Of a stretch of DNA of 64,000 nt, positions 8,494-18,439 are shown piece by piece. Under the pieces are notes generated by a model that searched no databases, had not been told where the DNA came from, and saw only the letters and a program-made list of their open reading frames with translations. The stretch spans positions 12,200-76,199 of the forward strand of contig JBHIEG010000008.1 in assembly GCA_046760505.1 (NCBI GenBank). The letters run 5' to 3'. A program made the translations under genes and the position numbers. The stretch is from CAYFZR01 sp046760505 [NCBI: Candidatus Hydrothermarchaeota archaeon]. Lineage in GTDB: Archaea; CAYFZR01. Numbering within the stretch: the stretch's first letter is position 1; each line of letters begins with the position of its first letter.

Positions 8494-9201
8494 ATGAAGC
8501 AATCAAACTTAAATACCGCGGAAGAATGGACTGAGAAGGGATACTCCTTTGAAAAGGATGGCTTGTTTGAAAAAGCAGTTGAATGTTATGATAAAGCGTT
8601 AGAGATCGATTCCAATTATGCAAAGGCATGGAATAATAAGGGAACCTCTCTTTTTACATTGAGAAAGTTTGGAGAAGCAATAAGATGTCTTGACAAGGCC
8701 TTAGAAATAGATCCAGATTATGCTGAGGCATGGAATAATAAAGGGATATGTCTTTTTTCCCTAAGAATGTTCGATGAAGCACTTAAATGCTTTGATAAAG
8801 CGCTGGAAATCGATCCAGAATCGCCAAACGTTTGGTTAAATAAAGGCAATGTCCTGCAAAACATGGGTAAGTACGATCAAGCCATAACATCATACGATAT
8901 GGCTCTGAAATTAAATCCAAACTTGAAATGGGCATGGAGCAGTAAGGGATACACCCTCCATGGCATTGGTAATTTGAAGGAGGCAATAATCTGCTACGAA
9001 AAAGCCTTGGAGTTAGATCCCAAGCTTGCTGGAGTATGGAACAACAAGGGACTTGCTCTGAAGGATTTGGGCAGGTTGGAAGAGGCTTTAGAATGCTTCA
9101 ACAATGTTTTAGAGCTTGAACCCTCCCTCACTGTTGCCAAAGCTAATAGAGATATGGTATTAGACCTTATCAAGAAACGAGAAAAATACAGAGTTGATTA
9201 A
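8494..9201 (+). CDS. Tetratricopeptide repeat protein
   Basis: The product of about 235 residues consists almost wholly of six TPR units of 34 residues. Each repeats the pattern AWNNKGxxLFxLxxFxEAxxCxDKALEIDPDY, here in variants such as AEAWNNKGICLF and WLNKGNVLQNMGKYD. TPR arrays mediate protein-protein contacts. There is no signal peptide, membrane segment or catalytic domain. The ATG at 8494 follows GGTGAAGGA; the GTG at 8479 is an alternative. It ends convergently with the ligase gene. The partner cannot be told from context. Confidence 0.92.
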   Translation: MKQSNLNTAEEWTEKGYSFEKDGLFEKAVECYDKALEIDSNYAKAWNNKGTSLFTLRKFGEAIRCLDKALEIDPDYAEAWNNKGICLFSLRMFDEALKCFDKALEIDPESPNVWLNKGNVLQNMGKYDQAITSYDMALKLNPNLKWAWSSKGYTLHGIGNLKEAIICYEKALELDPKLAGVWNNKGLALKDLGRLEEALECFNNVLELEPSLTVAKANRDMVLDLIKKREKYRVD

Positions 9202-9203
9202 TA

Positions 9204-10976
9204 CTAAGCCTCTTCTTTCCTAACTTCCTCTACTCTCTTCAACTGTGCCCTGTACATCTCAACTATTTCCTCTACGCTCGTTGCTTCATTTGGTCCTTTG
9301 TCTATTCTCCATCTACCGGTAAATCTTGGAAATCTAACTGCAATCCCCGAATCCTCCCTGATTCTTCCAAATGCACATGTGTGAACAGGACTTAGTGTAA
9401 GCTCATCTCCTATTATCTCCATTACCAAATTTGGCTCAAACCAAACATCCGCCTCGAGTTCACTCTCCACGCTTGGATGTTTCTCGTCGATTTTATACGG
9501 GAGAAGCATCTCTGGAATTTTTTCCAGATCATCATCGGTAAAGCCGCTGCCAACCTTACAAACAGTATAAAACTTTTGTTCTTCTCTATCAATGACGCCT
9601 GTTAATAATGCTCCATAAGTACCTGATCTTTTTCCTCTACCTACAAAAGCTCCAACAACAACGACATCTATGGGTTCGATCATCATGGATTGATAAGAAC
9701 GTTTTAGTTTGATCCAGAGCCATCCTCTTGCTCCGGCTTGGTAGACTCCGTCCAATGATTTCAGTATAAGTCCTTCACAGCCGGATGCAACTGCAAGTTC
9801 AAAGAAATTTTCAATTTCTTTGGGATCATCTGTAATTAAGGATTTTGCACATCTTATCCGTGTATTTTCTTTAACAATGCTTTTAAGTCTATTTCTTCTA
9901 TCCATGTAACTTTTTTGTGTCAGATCTTCTCCGTCTATGTAGAGTAGATCAAACAGATATAGGCTTATTGGAAATTTTTCCTTTGCCTCCTCAATTCCGT
10001 GTTTCCTTCTTCTGTGCATAAGCTGCTGGAAGGGCAGTAAATCTTCTGTATCAGGATCTACCGCAACACACTCCCCTTCTATAATTGCGTCTCTTGCCGT
10101 TATATTTTTTTTAATCAGTTCGCTCACGTCAGGGTATTGATTTGTGATATTCTCAAGTCTTCTTGAGAAAAGAGCAATATTGTCTTTATTTTTATGTATC
10201 TGGATCCTCTCCCCATCGTATTTCCATTCACAAGCAGCTTTTCCACCAAGTTTTTCAAGAACCTCTTCTGGCGTAACAAGTCTTTGAGCCATCATCATTC
10301 TTATCGGTCTTCCAACCTTTACATGGTAGTTTCTCATTCCCTCAAGACCTTCTCTTGCTAGGGTCTTGGCTACGTCACCAAGATCCGATGTCAAGTTGTA
10401 TGCCCTCTCAATGAGTTCTCTGTTCGCTTTATCATTGGTATACGCAATCGAAAGTGCATCTAGGATTGTCATATCTGCTATACCAAGTCTTAGTTTTCCT
10501 AGAACTGCTCTTATAATGTATTTTGCCTCTTTTGGCGTTGCATCCGCCAATAAACCGGATAAAAGCCTTATCTTTAAATCTACACTTCCTGGACCCGTCG
10601 ATCTCGCTATCTTATCAAATGTCTCATAAACTTCCTTTACCGTTAAAGGCTTTGCGAAAAGAGTAGACTGCTTTTTACTTTTTGCTAGATGTTCAGCCGT
10701 TAAACCCAGGTCTCCTCTTTTCTTGAGATCCTTCTCTATTTCCTTAGTGCTGACACCAAATGCACCCGATATGGCACGAATAGCAAGTTTCTCTGCGATG
10801 CCCATTTCTAAATCCACGAAATCTGGATAAAGCTTTCCCTGAGTGAGATATGCGACCTTGTCTACAATATCTTCATCGCACTTTTTGAATAAATCTACCA
10901 AGTAATCGGTCATTTCAAGTCTTTTCGTAGTTGACTCTATGTGCTCATATACAGCTACCAACTCTGAATATTTCAA
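9204..10976 (-). CDS. lig: ATP-dependent DNA ligase
   Basis: The ligase of about 590 residues has the archaeal replicative layout: N-terminal DNA-binding domain (about 1-220), adenylation domain with the nucleotidyl-lysine motif EWKYDGERIQIHK (motif I) and EGECVAVD, then the OB domain with GLILKSLDGVYQAG and WLWIKLKRSY (motifs IV and V). It seals nicks in Okazaki fragments and repair patches using ATP. The TTG at 10976 has AGGTGTCC upstream and aligns with usual family starts; the GTG at 10985 is possible. It is divergent from a LigD-Pol-like gene only about 55 bases away. Confidence 0.95.
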   Translation of the reverse strand: MKYSELVAVYEHIESTTKRLEMTDYLVDLFKKCDEDIVDKVAYLTQGKLYPDFVDLEMGIAEKLAIRAISGAFGVSTKEIEKDLKKRGDLGLTAEHLAKSKKQSTLFAKPLTVKEVYETFDKIARSTGPGSVDLKIRLLSGLLADATPKEAKYIIRAVLGKLRLGIADMTILDALSIAYTNDKANRELIERAYNLTSDLGDVAKTLAREGLEGMRNYHVKVGRPIRMMMAQRLVTPEEVLEKLGGKAACEWKYDGERIQIHKNKDNIALFSRRLENITNQYPDVSELIKKNITARDAIIEGECVAVDPDTEDLLPFQQLMHRRRKHGIEEAKEKFPISLYLFDLLYIDGEDLTQKSYMDRRNRLKSIVKENTRIRCAKSLITDDPKEIENFFELAVASGCEGLILKSLDGVYQAGARGWLWIKLKRSYQSMMIEPIDVVVVGAFVGRGKRSGTYGALLTGVIDREEQKFYTVCKVGSGFTDDDLEKIPEMLLPYKIDEKHPSVESELEADVWFEPNLVMEIIGDELTLSPVHTCAFGRIREDSGIAVRFPRFTGRWRIDKGPNEATSVEEIVEMYRAQLKRVEEVRKEEA

Positions 10977-11031
10977 ATGGGACACCTAAGAAATATTTTT
11001 ATCAAATTAGGTAATACTCTTTTTGGTTGAC

Positions 11032-12156
11032 ATGGAATTAATAGAAGATCGTGTACTCCTGTTACTCTCGATTAAAGAAAAAGGCAAAAAAATTAGCATT
11101 GATCACATTGCTGAAAAAGTAATACGCGACGAAAAAAACTGCATAAATGAATCGCAAATAAAAGATGCAATAGATCGTCTTATCTCCAAAGGACTCATCA
11201 GCGAGAGTAACAAAAATTATTATGCAACAGAAAGAGGAATTCAAGAGATAAAAGAGAGAGTAAAATCGATTGGAAATAAACTCAATCTCTCCTATCGTAT
11301 GATTTTAACAGCAAAGGAATATTATCCCCAGATCGCTGATGCAATAATTCCTTTTTTAAAAGAAAGAGCAACAAGTGTTGTAAAGATTTTTAGCGATGAA
11401 AAAGATCCTGTTAATAAAATTAAGCCTTTATTTGTAAGATATGCAAAGTATAAGCCTAAACCAGTAAATATTCAAATAAATAATACCAAAGATTTAATTA
11501 AATACGTGGAAAGCCACGCGATAGACTTCATACCCTATATACATAGGATTAATACTAAAGATCCTGATTGGTTCGTCTTGGATTTAGATGCTGGTCCCTC
11601 CTTTGATAAACATGAAAGAGGCTTTTACTTAGTTAAATTGACCGCCAAAAAGTTAGTAGAGACTCTAGAAGAATATGAAATATCCTCTTGTATAAAGTTT
11701 AGTGGATCCAGAGGTATCCAAGTATGGTCGAGTCTGGAGAACAGTAAATTGCCCTCAGGAGATATATTCTCGCTTTATAGAAAATTTGCGCAACAAATTC
11801 AGACAAAATTGGAGGAAAAATTACAGGAGTTACCCTCAAAAACCCTTAAAGAGTTCTACGAAATTGTAAAGACAGGAAAACCTATAACCACCTCTACAGT
11901 CGCGAAAAAAGCCGAAAGATCTGATCAAATCTTAATCGACTGGAGCACGATGAAGCCATCCGGCGACGTAAGAGCCCCTTTTAGCCTGCACTATAAAACT
12001 ACCTTGGTTTCTTGCCCAATAGATCCAAAACGCCTGCTCCTGTTTGAATTATCAGAGGCAAGAACTGAAAATGTTGTGGATAATCTGGAGAGGTTAATCG
12101 ACATATTCAAACTGGAAAAATCTGATCCTTCTCAAATCATAAAAGAAGTATCATAA
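11032..12156 (+). CDS. Winged-helix plus LigD-Pol/primase-superfamily (AEP) protein
   Basis: This protein of about 374 residues begins with a winged-helix-like region (about 1-75) followed by an archaeo-eukaryotic primase fold most like the polymerase domain of bacterial LigD. Motif I is WFVLDLDAG (DLD at 184-186), motif II is FSGSRGIQVW, and motif III is LIDW (Asp303), followed by VRAPFSLHYKT, close to LigD-Pol. The usual histidine of motif II (SGxxGxH) is glutamine (codon CAA at 11719). It may be an end-joining or repair polymerase acting with the divergent DNA ligase, or an altered non-polymerising homologue. The ATG at 11032 is preferred over the TTG at 11023. No Ku gene is in the window. 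Confidence 0.75.
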   Translation: MELIEDRVLLLLSIKEKGKKISIDHIAEKVIRDEKNCINESQIKDAIDRLISKGLISESNKNYYATERGIQEIKERVKSIGNKLNLSYRMILTAKEYYPQIADAIIPFLKERATSVVKIFSDEKDPVNKIKPLFVRYAKYKPKPVNIQINNTKDLIKYVESHAIDFIPYIHRINTKDPDWFVLDLDAGPSFDKHERGFYLVKLTAKKLVETLEEYEISSCIKFSGSRGIQVWSSLENSKLPSGDIFSLYRKFAQQIQTKLEEKLQELPSKTLKEFYEIVKTGKPITTSTVAKKAERSDQILIDWSTMKPSGDVRAPFSLHYKTTLVSCPIDPKRLLLFELSEARTENVVDNLERLIDIFKLEKSDPSQIIKEVS

Positions 12157-12177
12157 AAGGTATGATCGGATGATAGA

Positions 12178-13836
12178 ATGAAAGACGTTTTTTTAATCGA
12201 AGTATCCTTTGAAGTGGCGAATATGGTCGGTGGAATTTACTCGGTTCTCGCCTCCAAGTCAATTAAAATGATGGAAAGATTTCCAAATTATTTGGCTATA
12301 GGTTTCTATGATCCATTTAAATCGCCTAATGATTTTATTTCTAAAAAGGCTGAGCCTGAGATAGAATACATTTTGGAAGATTTAAAAAAGGAAGGAATCG
12401 TACCATATTACGGTCTATGGAAGGGAGGAAATTGTTCACCCTGCATATTGCTCGAAACTAAGAGTTGTGTGAACAATGAAGATATAAAAAACGATATCAA
12501 AAGAAGAAATTGGGAACTCTTTGGAATAGATAGTTTAAACTCACCGTTTACATATGATGAACCAATAGTATGGTCCGAAGCGGCCGGGAAATTAATAGAA
12601 TTGCTTATAAAGACCGATTTTTACAAAGATAAAAAATCAGTCGTTATAGCTCACGAATGGCTATCATCAGGCGTAATATTTAGAAAAAAGGCAAAAAAAC
12701 TGGATTATAAAACCATATTCATGGCGCACCAGACCATGCATGGAAGAGAAGATAGCGCACTAGGAATGGAAGTTGCTTCTTTAATCGATGAGGAATTAAG
12801 AAACGGAAAGACTGTGTCTCCAAAAAGAGCCTACGAAATAAACATAGCTGCTAAACACCTTACTGAAAGGGCAGCATCGAGATACGCTGATCTCTTCGTT
12901 ACCGTATCCTATATAACTGCAAAAGAAGCAGAATACTATCTTGGAAAGGCTCCGGACATGGTTTTACCAAATGGTATTGATCTAAAAAGATTCGATAGAT
13001 TAGAAAAAAATCTGAACAAAAATAAAATTTTAAGATTCATAAATGCTTTCTTTTATCCCTACTATGATTTGGAGAATATCGATTTAATAGCGCTAACTTC
13101 TGGAAGGTATGAATTCGAGAATAAAGGATTCGACCTTTTTATATCCTCATTAGCTAAGTTAAATGAAGAATTAAAGACTATTGAGGAAGAAAAGATTGTA
13201 ATAGCATTCTTTTTGGTCCCTGCAGCAGTAAAAGGTTTGAATTCCGATGTTGCGAATATTATTGAAAAATATCCAAGCGAAAAACTTCGTGAAACGTACA
13301 AAGGAATGACTCCTAGGTTGAGTACTCATGATTATCTGCAAGAAAATGATCCAATCCTCAATCTTTGCTGGAAACTTGGATTGAGAAATGAAAAAACAGA
13401 TACGGTTAAAGTTATTGCAATTCCAGATTACATACGAAGAGACAATCCTCCAATACACCTCGATTACTTCGATTTTGTTAGCGCCTGCGATGTCGGGGTC
13501 TTCCCAAGTAAATATGAACCATTTGGTCTTACTCCCCTAGAAACCGCTGCATGTGGATGCATATCCATTACAACTGACCTAGCAGGCTTCGGTGTTGAAC
13601 TACTTTCAATGGAAAAAGGAAAAAGACACGACGGAATATACGTACTTCCAAGGAGAAATAAGAGTTTTGACGAAACTTCAAATATTCTGAAAAATTTTTT
13701 ATTCGAGCTGGCCACGATGCCAGAAAAAGATAAATCTGAATTAAAAAAGAAGTCACGTGAATTAGCAAGCATTTTCTCCTGGGACAGAGTCATTGAAAAC
13801 TACGTGAAGGCAGTTGAGAGAGTTCTTGAGGTTTGA
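12178..13836 (+). CDS. Glycogen synthase, GT3 (eukaryote-like) family
   Basis: The 552-residue protein transfers glucose from a sugar nucleotide to a growing alpha-1,4-glucan. The N-terminus FEVANMVGGIYSVLASKS is the GT3/GT5 acceptor-side signature in the form seen in eukaryotic GYS enzymes. The C-terminal donor site DVGVFPSKYEPFGLTPLE, followed by TTDLAGFG, also matches GT3 (EPFG holds the catalytic glutamates). AHEWLSSGV and FMAHQTMHGRE lie between. It would act in glycogen storage, fed by gluconeogenesis (Pgi, PpsA in this window). There is no glycogenin or branching enzyme nearby. The ATG follows GGATGATAGA. Confidence 0.88.
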   Translation: MKDVFLIEVSFEVANMVGGIYSVLASKSIKMMERFPNYLAIGFYDPFKSPNDFISKKAEPEIEYILEDLKKEGIVPYYGLWKGGNCSPCILLETKSCVNNEDIKNDIKRRNWELFGIDSLNSPFTYDEPIVWSEAAGKLIELLIKTDFYKDKKSVVIAHEWLSSGVIFRKKAKKLDYKTIFMAHQTMHGREDSALGMEVASLIDEELRNGKTVSPKRAYEINIAAKHLTERAASRYADLFVTVSYITAKEAEYYLGKAPDMVLPNGIDLKRFDRLEKNLNKNKILRFINAFFYPYYDLENIDLIALTSGRYEFENKGFDLFISSLAKLNEELKTIEEEKIVIAFFLVPAAVKGLNSDVANIIEKYPSEKLRETYKGMTPRLSTHDYLQENDPILNLCWKLGLRNEKTDTVKVIAIPDYIRRDNPPIHLDYFDFVSACDVGVFPSKYEPFGLTPLETAACGCISITTDLAGFGVELLSMEKGKRHDGIYVLPRRNKSFDETSNILKNFLFELATMPEKDKSELKKKSRELASIFSWDRVIENYVKAVERVLEV

Positions 13837-13869
13837 TTTATTAAGAATTAAAAATAAAGAGCATTAAAA

Positions 13870-14964
13870 TTACTTAAGCTGATTTAGTCTTTTAATTGCT
13901 TGGATGCTCTCTTTGTCTCCCAATTTACTTTGGACTACGGCTTCCTCTAAAATTTTAATAGCCTTATCATAATCTTCTCTATTAACAGGGAAAGGGACGC
14001 CATCTTTTCCTCCAAAGGCAAAGCAATACTTCACAGGATCCTTCCAGCTTGGTCTTTCACCGAATATTATCTCTGAAACCAGCGCCAAGCCTCTTATAGT
14101 GGTTGGTCCCACTCCCCTTATTGCGAGAAGATTTTCAAAATTTTCAGGTTGTAATTCATAAATTCTTTCTATCGCGCTCCAATTCATCCTTTCCGGTACC
14201 CTATAAATAGCATTGCTTGCTTCTGCGGTCTTAAAATTTAGAAGAGTTTTTTGGCCTTTTTTCAGAGATTCAAACAATTTTTTTGTGTAAATCGGCTTTT
14301 CTTTGGATATGTCTGTAATGGTAGATCTACAGCCTCTACTTTCCTTTGAAGTTAAGTCCAGAACTCTATCATGAAGAACATCACCAACTATGCCTTCGTG
14401 GGGTTCTTCCACAAAATCTCTGACTTTCTCTGAGATCCAGTGGTATCTCCTAGCCTTTTTCATTTTTACATTTAAACCTTGCTGTATAACCGCCCATTTT
14501 CCTTTTTCGTTAAGGAACATTGAGTGATGATATAGAGGGTACCCTGCTTGTATCGCGGTGTTGTCCACCTTTGCACACATTTTACTTGAATACTTTAGCA
14601 TTTGAAGTGTTTTTTCTCCCAAAGAAAATTCATCTGCTATTTTTTCCAATTCTAAAGGACTTTTCCTTGATTGTTTACCCTTTCCACCAACTCCCTGAAT
14701 TCCTAACTCTGTCTCGGTGAATACTGTTTTCAGTACTCCACAGAGTACGGTGGTTGTGCCTGAAGAATTCCAGTCAAATCCCAGAACATTAGATAGTGCC
14801 TGAAAGAAAAAAGGGTCTGCCAGCCTCAGTAAAATTTCATCTGTTCCATGCTCTTCCGCAATTACCGTCATGATTGATTTGCCTAGCTTAATCATTCTCT
14901 CTGTGAGCCAGTCGGGAGCCTTTCCTCCATGCAACTTGAGGTGGGCAATACCACTTCTTCTCAT
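13870..14964 (-). CDS. DUF763 family protein
   Basis: The 364-residue protein matches the conserved archaeal/bacterial DUF763 family from its first residues (RRSGIAHLKLHGGKAPDWL) to the end. It contains a helix-hairpin-helix-like segment, FENLLAIRGVGPTTIRGLALVSE, typical of DNA-binding or repair proteins. A nucleic-acid role is therefore plausible, but the function is not known. It stands alone, convergent with the glycogen synthase gene. Confidence 0.85.
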   Translation of the reverse strand: MRRSGIAHLKLHGGKAPDWLTERMIKLGKSIMTVIAEEHGTDEILLRLADPFFFQALSNVLGFDWNSSGTTTVLCGVLKTVFTETELGIQGVGGKGKQSRKSPLELEKIADEFSLGEKTLQMLKYSSKMCAKVDNTAIQAGYPLYHHSMFLNEKGKWAVIQQGLNVKMKKARRYHWISEKVRDFVEEPHEGIVGDVLHDRVLDLTSKESRGCRSTITDISKEKPIYTKKLFESLKKGQKTLLNFKTAEASNAIYRVPERMNWSAIERIYELQPENFENLLAIRGVGPTTIRGLALVSEIIFGERPSWKDPVKYCFAFGGKDGVPFPVNREDYDKAIKILEEAVVQSKLGDKESIQAIKRLNQLK

Positions 14965-15014
14965 CTTATTCTAATTGTCTGTTTTTCTATTCGTATTGAT
15001 CCGGTGTACAAAGA

Positions 15015-15299
15015 CTAATCATGTTTCTTTACGTATGTAATGGCACAGCCAGTTTCATCTGCAACTTTTATGATTCTATTGAATGCCTCTTCTTTATCTT
15101 TTCTTGTCAGACCTATAAGGTTAAAACTCATGAGTGAAGTCATTTTTTCTTTTGACCCTCTTCTTAGAGCAGGAATTTCAATTATTATATTCGTTAGATC
15201 AGCGTTTACACCTTTTAAGGCCTCTATGATCTTAAACAATACCTCCCTCTCGATTATGTGCCCTGCCATGCCAACCTCATCAATCGCTCTCTCAACCAT
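15015..15299 (-). CDS. Small protein resembling the LOR/SDH N-terminal domain
   Basis: The likely start is the ATG at 15299, preceded by AGAGGTGAAAAT, giving 94 residues; the frame is open further upstream but without a better signal. The core GMAGHIIEREVLFKIIEAL and the IIIEIPALRRGSKEK strand resemble the small alpha/beta domain at the N-terminus of archaeal LOR/SDH-type (ArgZ-like) proteins, which also start near xxxGHxID. This is a weak match. It may be a stand-alone ligand-binding or regulatory domain. It is divergent from the CNNM gene at 15402. Confidence 0.6.
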   Translation of the reverse strand: MVERAIDEVGMAGHIIEREVLFKIIEALKGVNADLTNIIIEIPALRRGSKEKMTSLMSFNLIGLTRKDKEEAFNRIIKVADETGCAITYVKKHD

Positions 15300-15401
15300 A
15301 TTTTCACCTCTACAAAATTGTTTTCTCTCATACTTAACACTTGCCTGCATAAAGTTAAAATAAATGTTTACTCATATTGTTTGTGAGCAGGTGAACCTCA
15401 A

Positions 15402-16670
15402 TTGTCTACTCTTATGTGGGCTGAACTGATTCTTCTTACCGTACTTGTCCTGTTATCAGGATTTTTTTCTGGTTCAGAAACCGCCTTAATCTCATTGAAT
15501 AAAATAAGGATTAAATATCTCGTTCAAAAAGGTGAAAAAAGAGCAAAAACTGTTGATGAATTACTTAAACAACCAAACAGGCTTCTTGCAACAATCCTAA
15601 TAGGAAATAATCTGGTAAACGTTGCTGCATCGGCTCTGGCAACCTCTCTAGCAATCCAGTACTTTGGAAACAAAGGCATTGGAATAGCAACCGGAGTTAT
15701 GACCTTGGTCTTGCTTATGTTTGGAGAAATCAGTCCGAAGGCTTTTGCTACCAAAAATGCTGAAAAAGTATCTTTTATCGTATCAAAACCTATTAAGACG
15801 CTTGAATATGTATTTTATCCAGTGATAGAGATTTTGACGAAATTTACCAATTTTATAGTAAGAATTCTTGGAGGAGAGGCAAAAGCATCTCCATTTATTA
15901 CAGAGGAAGAAATCAAAACAATGCTTTACGTGGGAGAAGAAGAGGGTGAAATCGAGCCAGAAGAAAGAGAGATGATCCATAAGATATTTGAATTCGGCGA
16001 AACTACCGTTAAAGAGGTTTTGGTACCGAGAATGGACATGGTCTGCATAGAGGCAAACCGATCTTTAGAAGAAGCCGTGGACAAAGCCTTGGAACATGGA
16101 TTTTCAAGGTTACCAGTATATGAAGGCACGGTGGATAACATAGTAGGAATCGTTCACATAAAAGACCTCTTCACGCATATAAGGGAAAAACGACAGGTAT
16201 CTCTAAAAGAGGTTATGAGACCAACCTACTATGTTCCTGAAACAAAAAAGGTCAGTGATCTCCTGAAAGATCTGCAAAGAAGCAGACAACATATGGCAAT
16301 ATGCACAGACGAGTACGGTGGCACGGTAGGGCTGGTCACCATTGAGGATCTCTTAGAGGAGATAGTTGGAGAGATTACGGACGAACATGATCCTAGGATG
16401 GAATTGATTAAGAAAGTAAATGAGAGAACCTACATTGTTAATGGAGCCGTGCCTATTGATGACTTGAACAAATACTTGGGATCAAATTTCCCTGAGGAGA
16501 ATTCTGAAACCATTGGAGGATTCGTATTCCACTGTCTCGGGAAATTACCTAAACCAGGGGATTCCATTGAGTACGATGGATACGAAATATCTGTTCAAAA
16601 AATAGAAAAAAGGAGAATCGTGCAGGTAAAAATTATCAAGCCTTTAACACCAAGCAACGAAGAAAATTAA
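15402..16670 (+). CDS. CNNM/CorC-type membrane protein with CBS pair
   Basis: The 422-residue protein has an N-terminal DUF21/CNNM membrane domain (about 1-170, hydrophobic stretches near 5-30, 65-85, 95-115 and 125-150; motif [15 protein letters not shown]), two CBS domains (about 195-320) and a C-terminal CorC/HlyC domain (about 335-415, [13 protein letters not shown]). The family is linked to magnesium or cobalt transport or efflux and is often misnamed hemolysin. The start is a TTG with GAGCAGGTGA seven bases before it. It stands alone and is divergent from the small gene at 15015-15299. Confidence 0.9.
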   Translation: MSTLMWAELILLTVLVLLSGFFSGSETALISLNKIRIKYLVQKGEKRAKTVDELLKQPNRLLATILIGNNLVNVAASALATSLAIQYFGNKGIGIATGVMTLVLLMFGEISPKAFATKNAEKVSFIVSKPIKTLEYVFYPVIEILTKFTNFIVRILGGEAKASPFITEEEIKTMLYVGEEEGEIEPEEREMIHKIFEFGETTVKEVLVPRMDMVCIEANRSLEEAVDKALEHGFSRLPVYEGTVDNIVGIVHIKDLFTHIREKRQVSLKEVMRPTYYVPETKKVSDLLKDLQRSRQHMAICTDEYGGTVGLVTIEDLLEEIVGEITDEHDPRMELIKKVNERTYIVNGAVPIDDLNKYLGSNFPEENSETIGGFVFHCLGKLPKPGDSIEYDGYEISVQKIEKRRIVQVKIIKPLTPSNEEN

Positions 16671-16759
16671 CCTTAGAATAAAATTCTTCGGCATTCTTTC
16701 ATTCAAAAGCCCAAATTTATCTGGAATAAATATATATGAACAAATGCCACAGTTTATGC

Positions 16760-17146
16760 ATGTCAATATTCAAAAAGATGACCCGTATCCTGAAGAAGGA
16801 GATAAATTTTCTCTACGTCATTGACTCTCCTGCATGTGTAGAATATTTTAACGATGTATATGATATGTTGGAAAAAAACGATCGTCTTCATGTTCTCGCT
16901 TTGCACAATCCTAGAGATCTAGAGTCAAAAAGCCTTTTCGAAATGCTTAGATCGCTTTCCATTGATCTGCCTAAGGTTAAAAGCTTCAGGATCGTGGAGT
17001 GCAACATATCATTAGCAAGAGTTTATGCCAACGAAATCAAGAAACAATGTAAAAATGAAGATATCAACGTGATAATAATCCCGAAAAAGAGACCTCAAGT
17101 TTATGAAAGGGTCTCCTCCCTCAATATTCCAATCATTACGGTATGA
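16760..17146 (+). CDS. Uncharacterised protein
   Basis: This protein of about 128 residues (136 if begun at the ATG at 16736) was not recognised. The pattern INFLYVIDSPACVEYFNDVY, VLALHNPRDLESK, VKSFRIVECNISLARVY, INVIIIPKKRP suggests an alternating alpha/beta fold, perhaps distantly like universal-stress-type proteins. The TATA-like ATAAATATATA at 16727-16737 lies about 25 bases before the ATG at 16760, which supports a leaderless start there. Its 3' end is convergent with thiC, 14 bases away. Confidence 0.65.
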   Translation: MSIFKKMTRILKKEINFLYVIDSPACVEYFNDVYDMLEKNDRLHVLALHNPRDLESKSLFEMLRSLSIDLPKVKSFRIVECNISLARVYANEIKKQCKNEDINVIIIPKKRPQVYERVSSLNIPIITV

Positions 17147-17159
17147 TCTACTTAATGGT

Positions 17160-18428
17160 CTATGCCCTAAAGTACTCTTTCACTATTTTAATGGCACAGT
17201 ATTCTCCACACATTGTGCAAACATCTCGATCATATGGTTCTCTCTGGCTCCTATATTCCCTTGCTTTATAGGGATCTATGGCTACGCTGAACTGTCCTTC
17301 CCAATCCAAATCCATTCTTGCCTTTGCCATCCTTTGATCCAAGTCTCTACCGATCCCCTTTACAATATCTCCAGCGTGGGCCGCAATTTTAGCTGCTATA
17401 ACCCCTTCTTTAACATCTTGTTTGCTCGGAAGGCCTAAATGCTCTGAAGGAGTTACGTAACACAAGAAATCTGCTCCCGATGCCGCTGCAATCGCTCCAC
17501 CGATTGCGGAAGTTATATGATCATAACCAGGCGCTATGTCCGTCACGATAGGTCCAAGTACGTAGAATGGGGCGCCTCTACAGATTGATTTTTGAAGTTT
17601 TACGTGTCCTTCAATCTCATTTAAAGGCATGTGTCCGGGACCCTCTACAATTGTTTGAACACCATACTCCCTTGCTCTCTGGACGAGTTCTCCAAGTATT
17701 ATGAGTTCCTGTATCTGCGGTCTATCCGAAGAATCCGCCAAGCATCCGGGTCTTAAACCATCGCCTAGACTTAACGTTAGGTCGTACTCTTTGGAAATTT
17801 CAAGGAGATAATCATAATTTTTGTACAGGGGATTTTCCTCCTGATTGTGTATTATGTAGGCTGCGAGAAAACTTCCACCCCTGCTCACAATATTGGTTGT
17901 CCTCTTCTGTTTTATAAGTCTCTCCACGGTTTCTTTGGTAACACCGCAATGGACCGTTATGAAGTCTACTCCATCTTTAGCATGCTTCTCTATGGTAGAG
18001 AAGATTGTATCCTCGTCCATATGGATTATTGCTCCTTTTTTCTTTAAGGCGGTAATACCGGCCTGATATATCGGTACAGTTCCCAGAGGAACGTTTAGTC
18101 CAAGCATTTTCTTCCTTATTTTGTCAATGTCCCCTCCAGTGCTAAGATCCATGATTGTGTCAGAGCCATATTCTATTGCTATTCTTGCTTTTTCTATCTC
18201 TAAATCAATATCTTTAAAATCAGGAGAGGTTCCCAGGTTTGCGTTAATCTTAGTTCTTAATCCATGACCTATCCCTATACTCGGAATCTCTCTCGCCACA
18301 TTCTTTGGTATTACCACTTTTCCCTCGTGAACTAATTTAGCAAGTTTCTCAGGGTCTACGCCTTCCTTTTGAGCGACTTCAAAGACCTCCAGAGGTATTT
18401 CGTGTCCTGCTTCTTTCATAATAGTCAA
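17160..18428 (-). CDS. thiC: Phosphomethylpyrimidine synthase ThiC
   Basis: ThiC is a radical-SAM enzyme that converts aminoimidazole ribotide to HMP-phosphate for thiamine synthesis. The 422-residue protein holds the C-terminal cluster motif CTMCGEYCAIK, plus TVHCGVTKETVERL, RGGSFLAAY and VEGPGHMPLNEI. AAAGGTGAT ends about four bases before the TTG at 18428, which sets the start; the GTG at 18437 lies inside that ribosome binding site. It is the last gene of aroA-aroC-Mut7C-thiC. Thiamine diphosphate would serve the ThDP enzyme at 30974-32539. No THI-box riboswitch is seen before it. Confidence 0.95.
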   Translation of the reverse strand: MTIMKEAGHEIPLEVFEVAQKEGVDPEKLAKLVHEGKVVIPKNVAREIPSIGIGHGLRTKINANLGTSPDFKDIDLEIEKARIAIEYGSDTIMDLSTGGDIDKIRKKMLGLNVPLGTVPIYQAGITALKKKGAIIHMDEDTIFSTIEKHAKDGVDFITVHCGVTKETVERLIKQKRTTNIVSRGGSFLAAYIIHNQEENPLYKNYDYLLEISKEYDLTLSLGDGLRPGCLADSSDRPQIQELIILGELVQRAREYGVQTIVEGPGHMPLNEIEGHVKLQKSICRGAPFYVLGPIVTDIAPGYDHITSAIGGAIAAASGADFLCYVTPSEHLGLPSKQDVKEGVIAAKIAAHAGDIVKGIGRDLDQRMAKARMDLDWEGQFSVAIDPYKAREYRSQREPYDRDVCTMCGEYCAIKIVKEYFRA

Positions 18429-18439
18429 AAATATCACCT

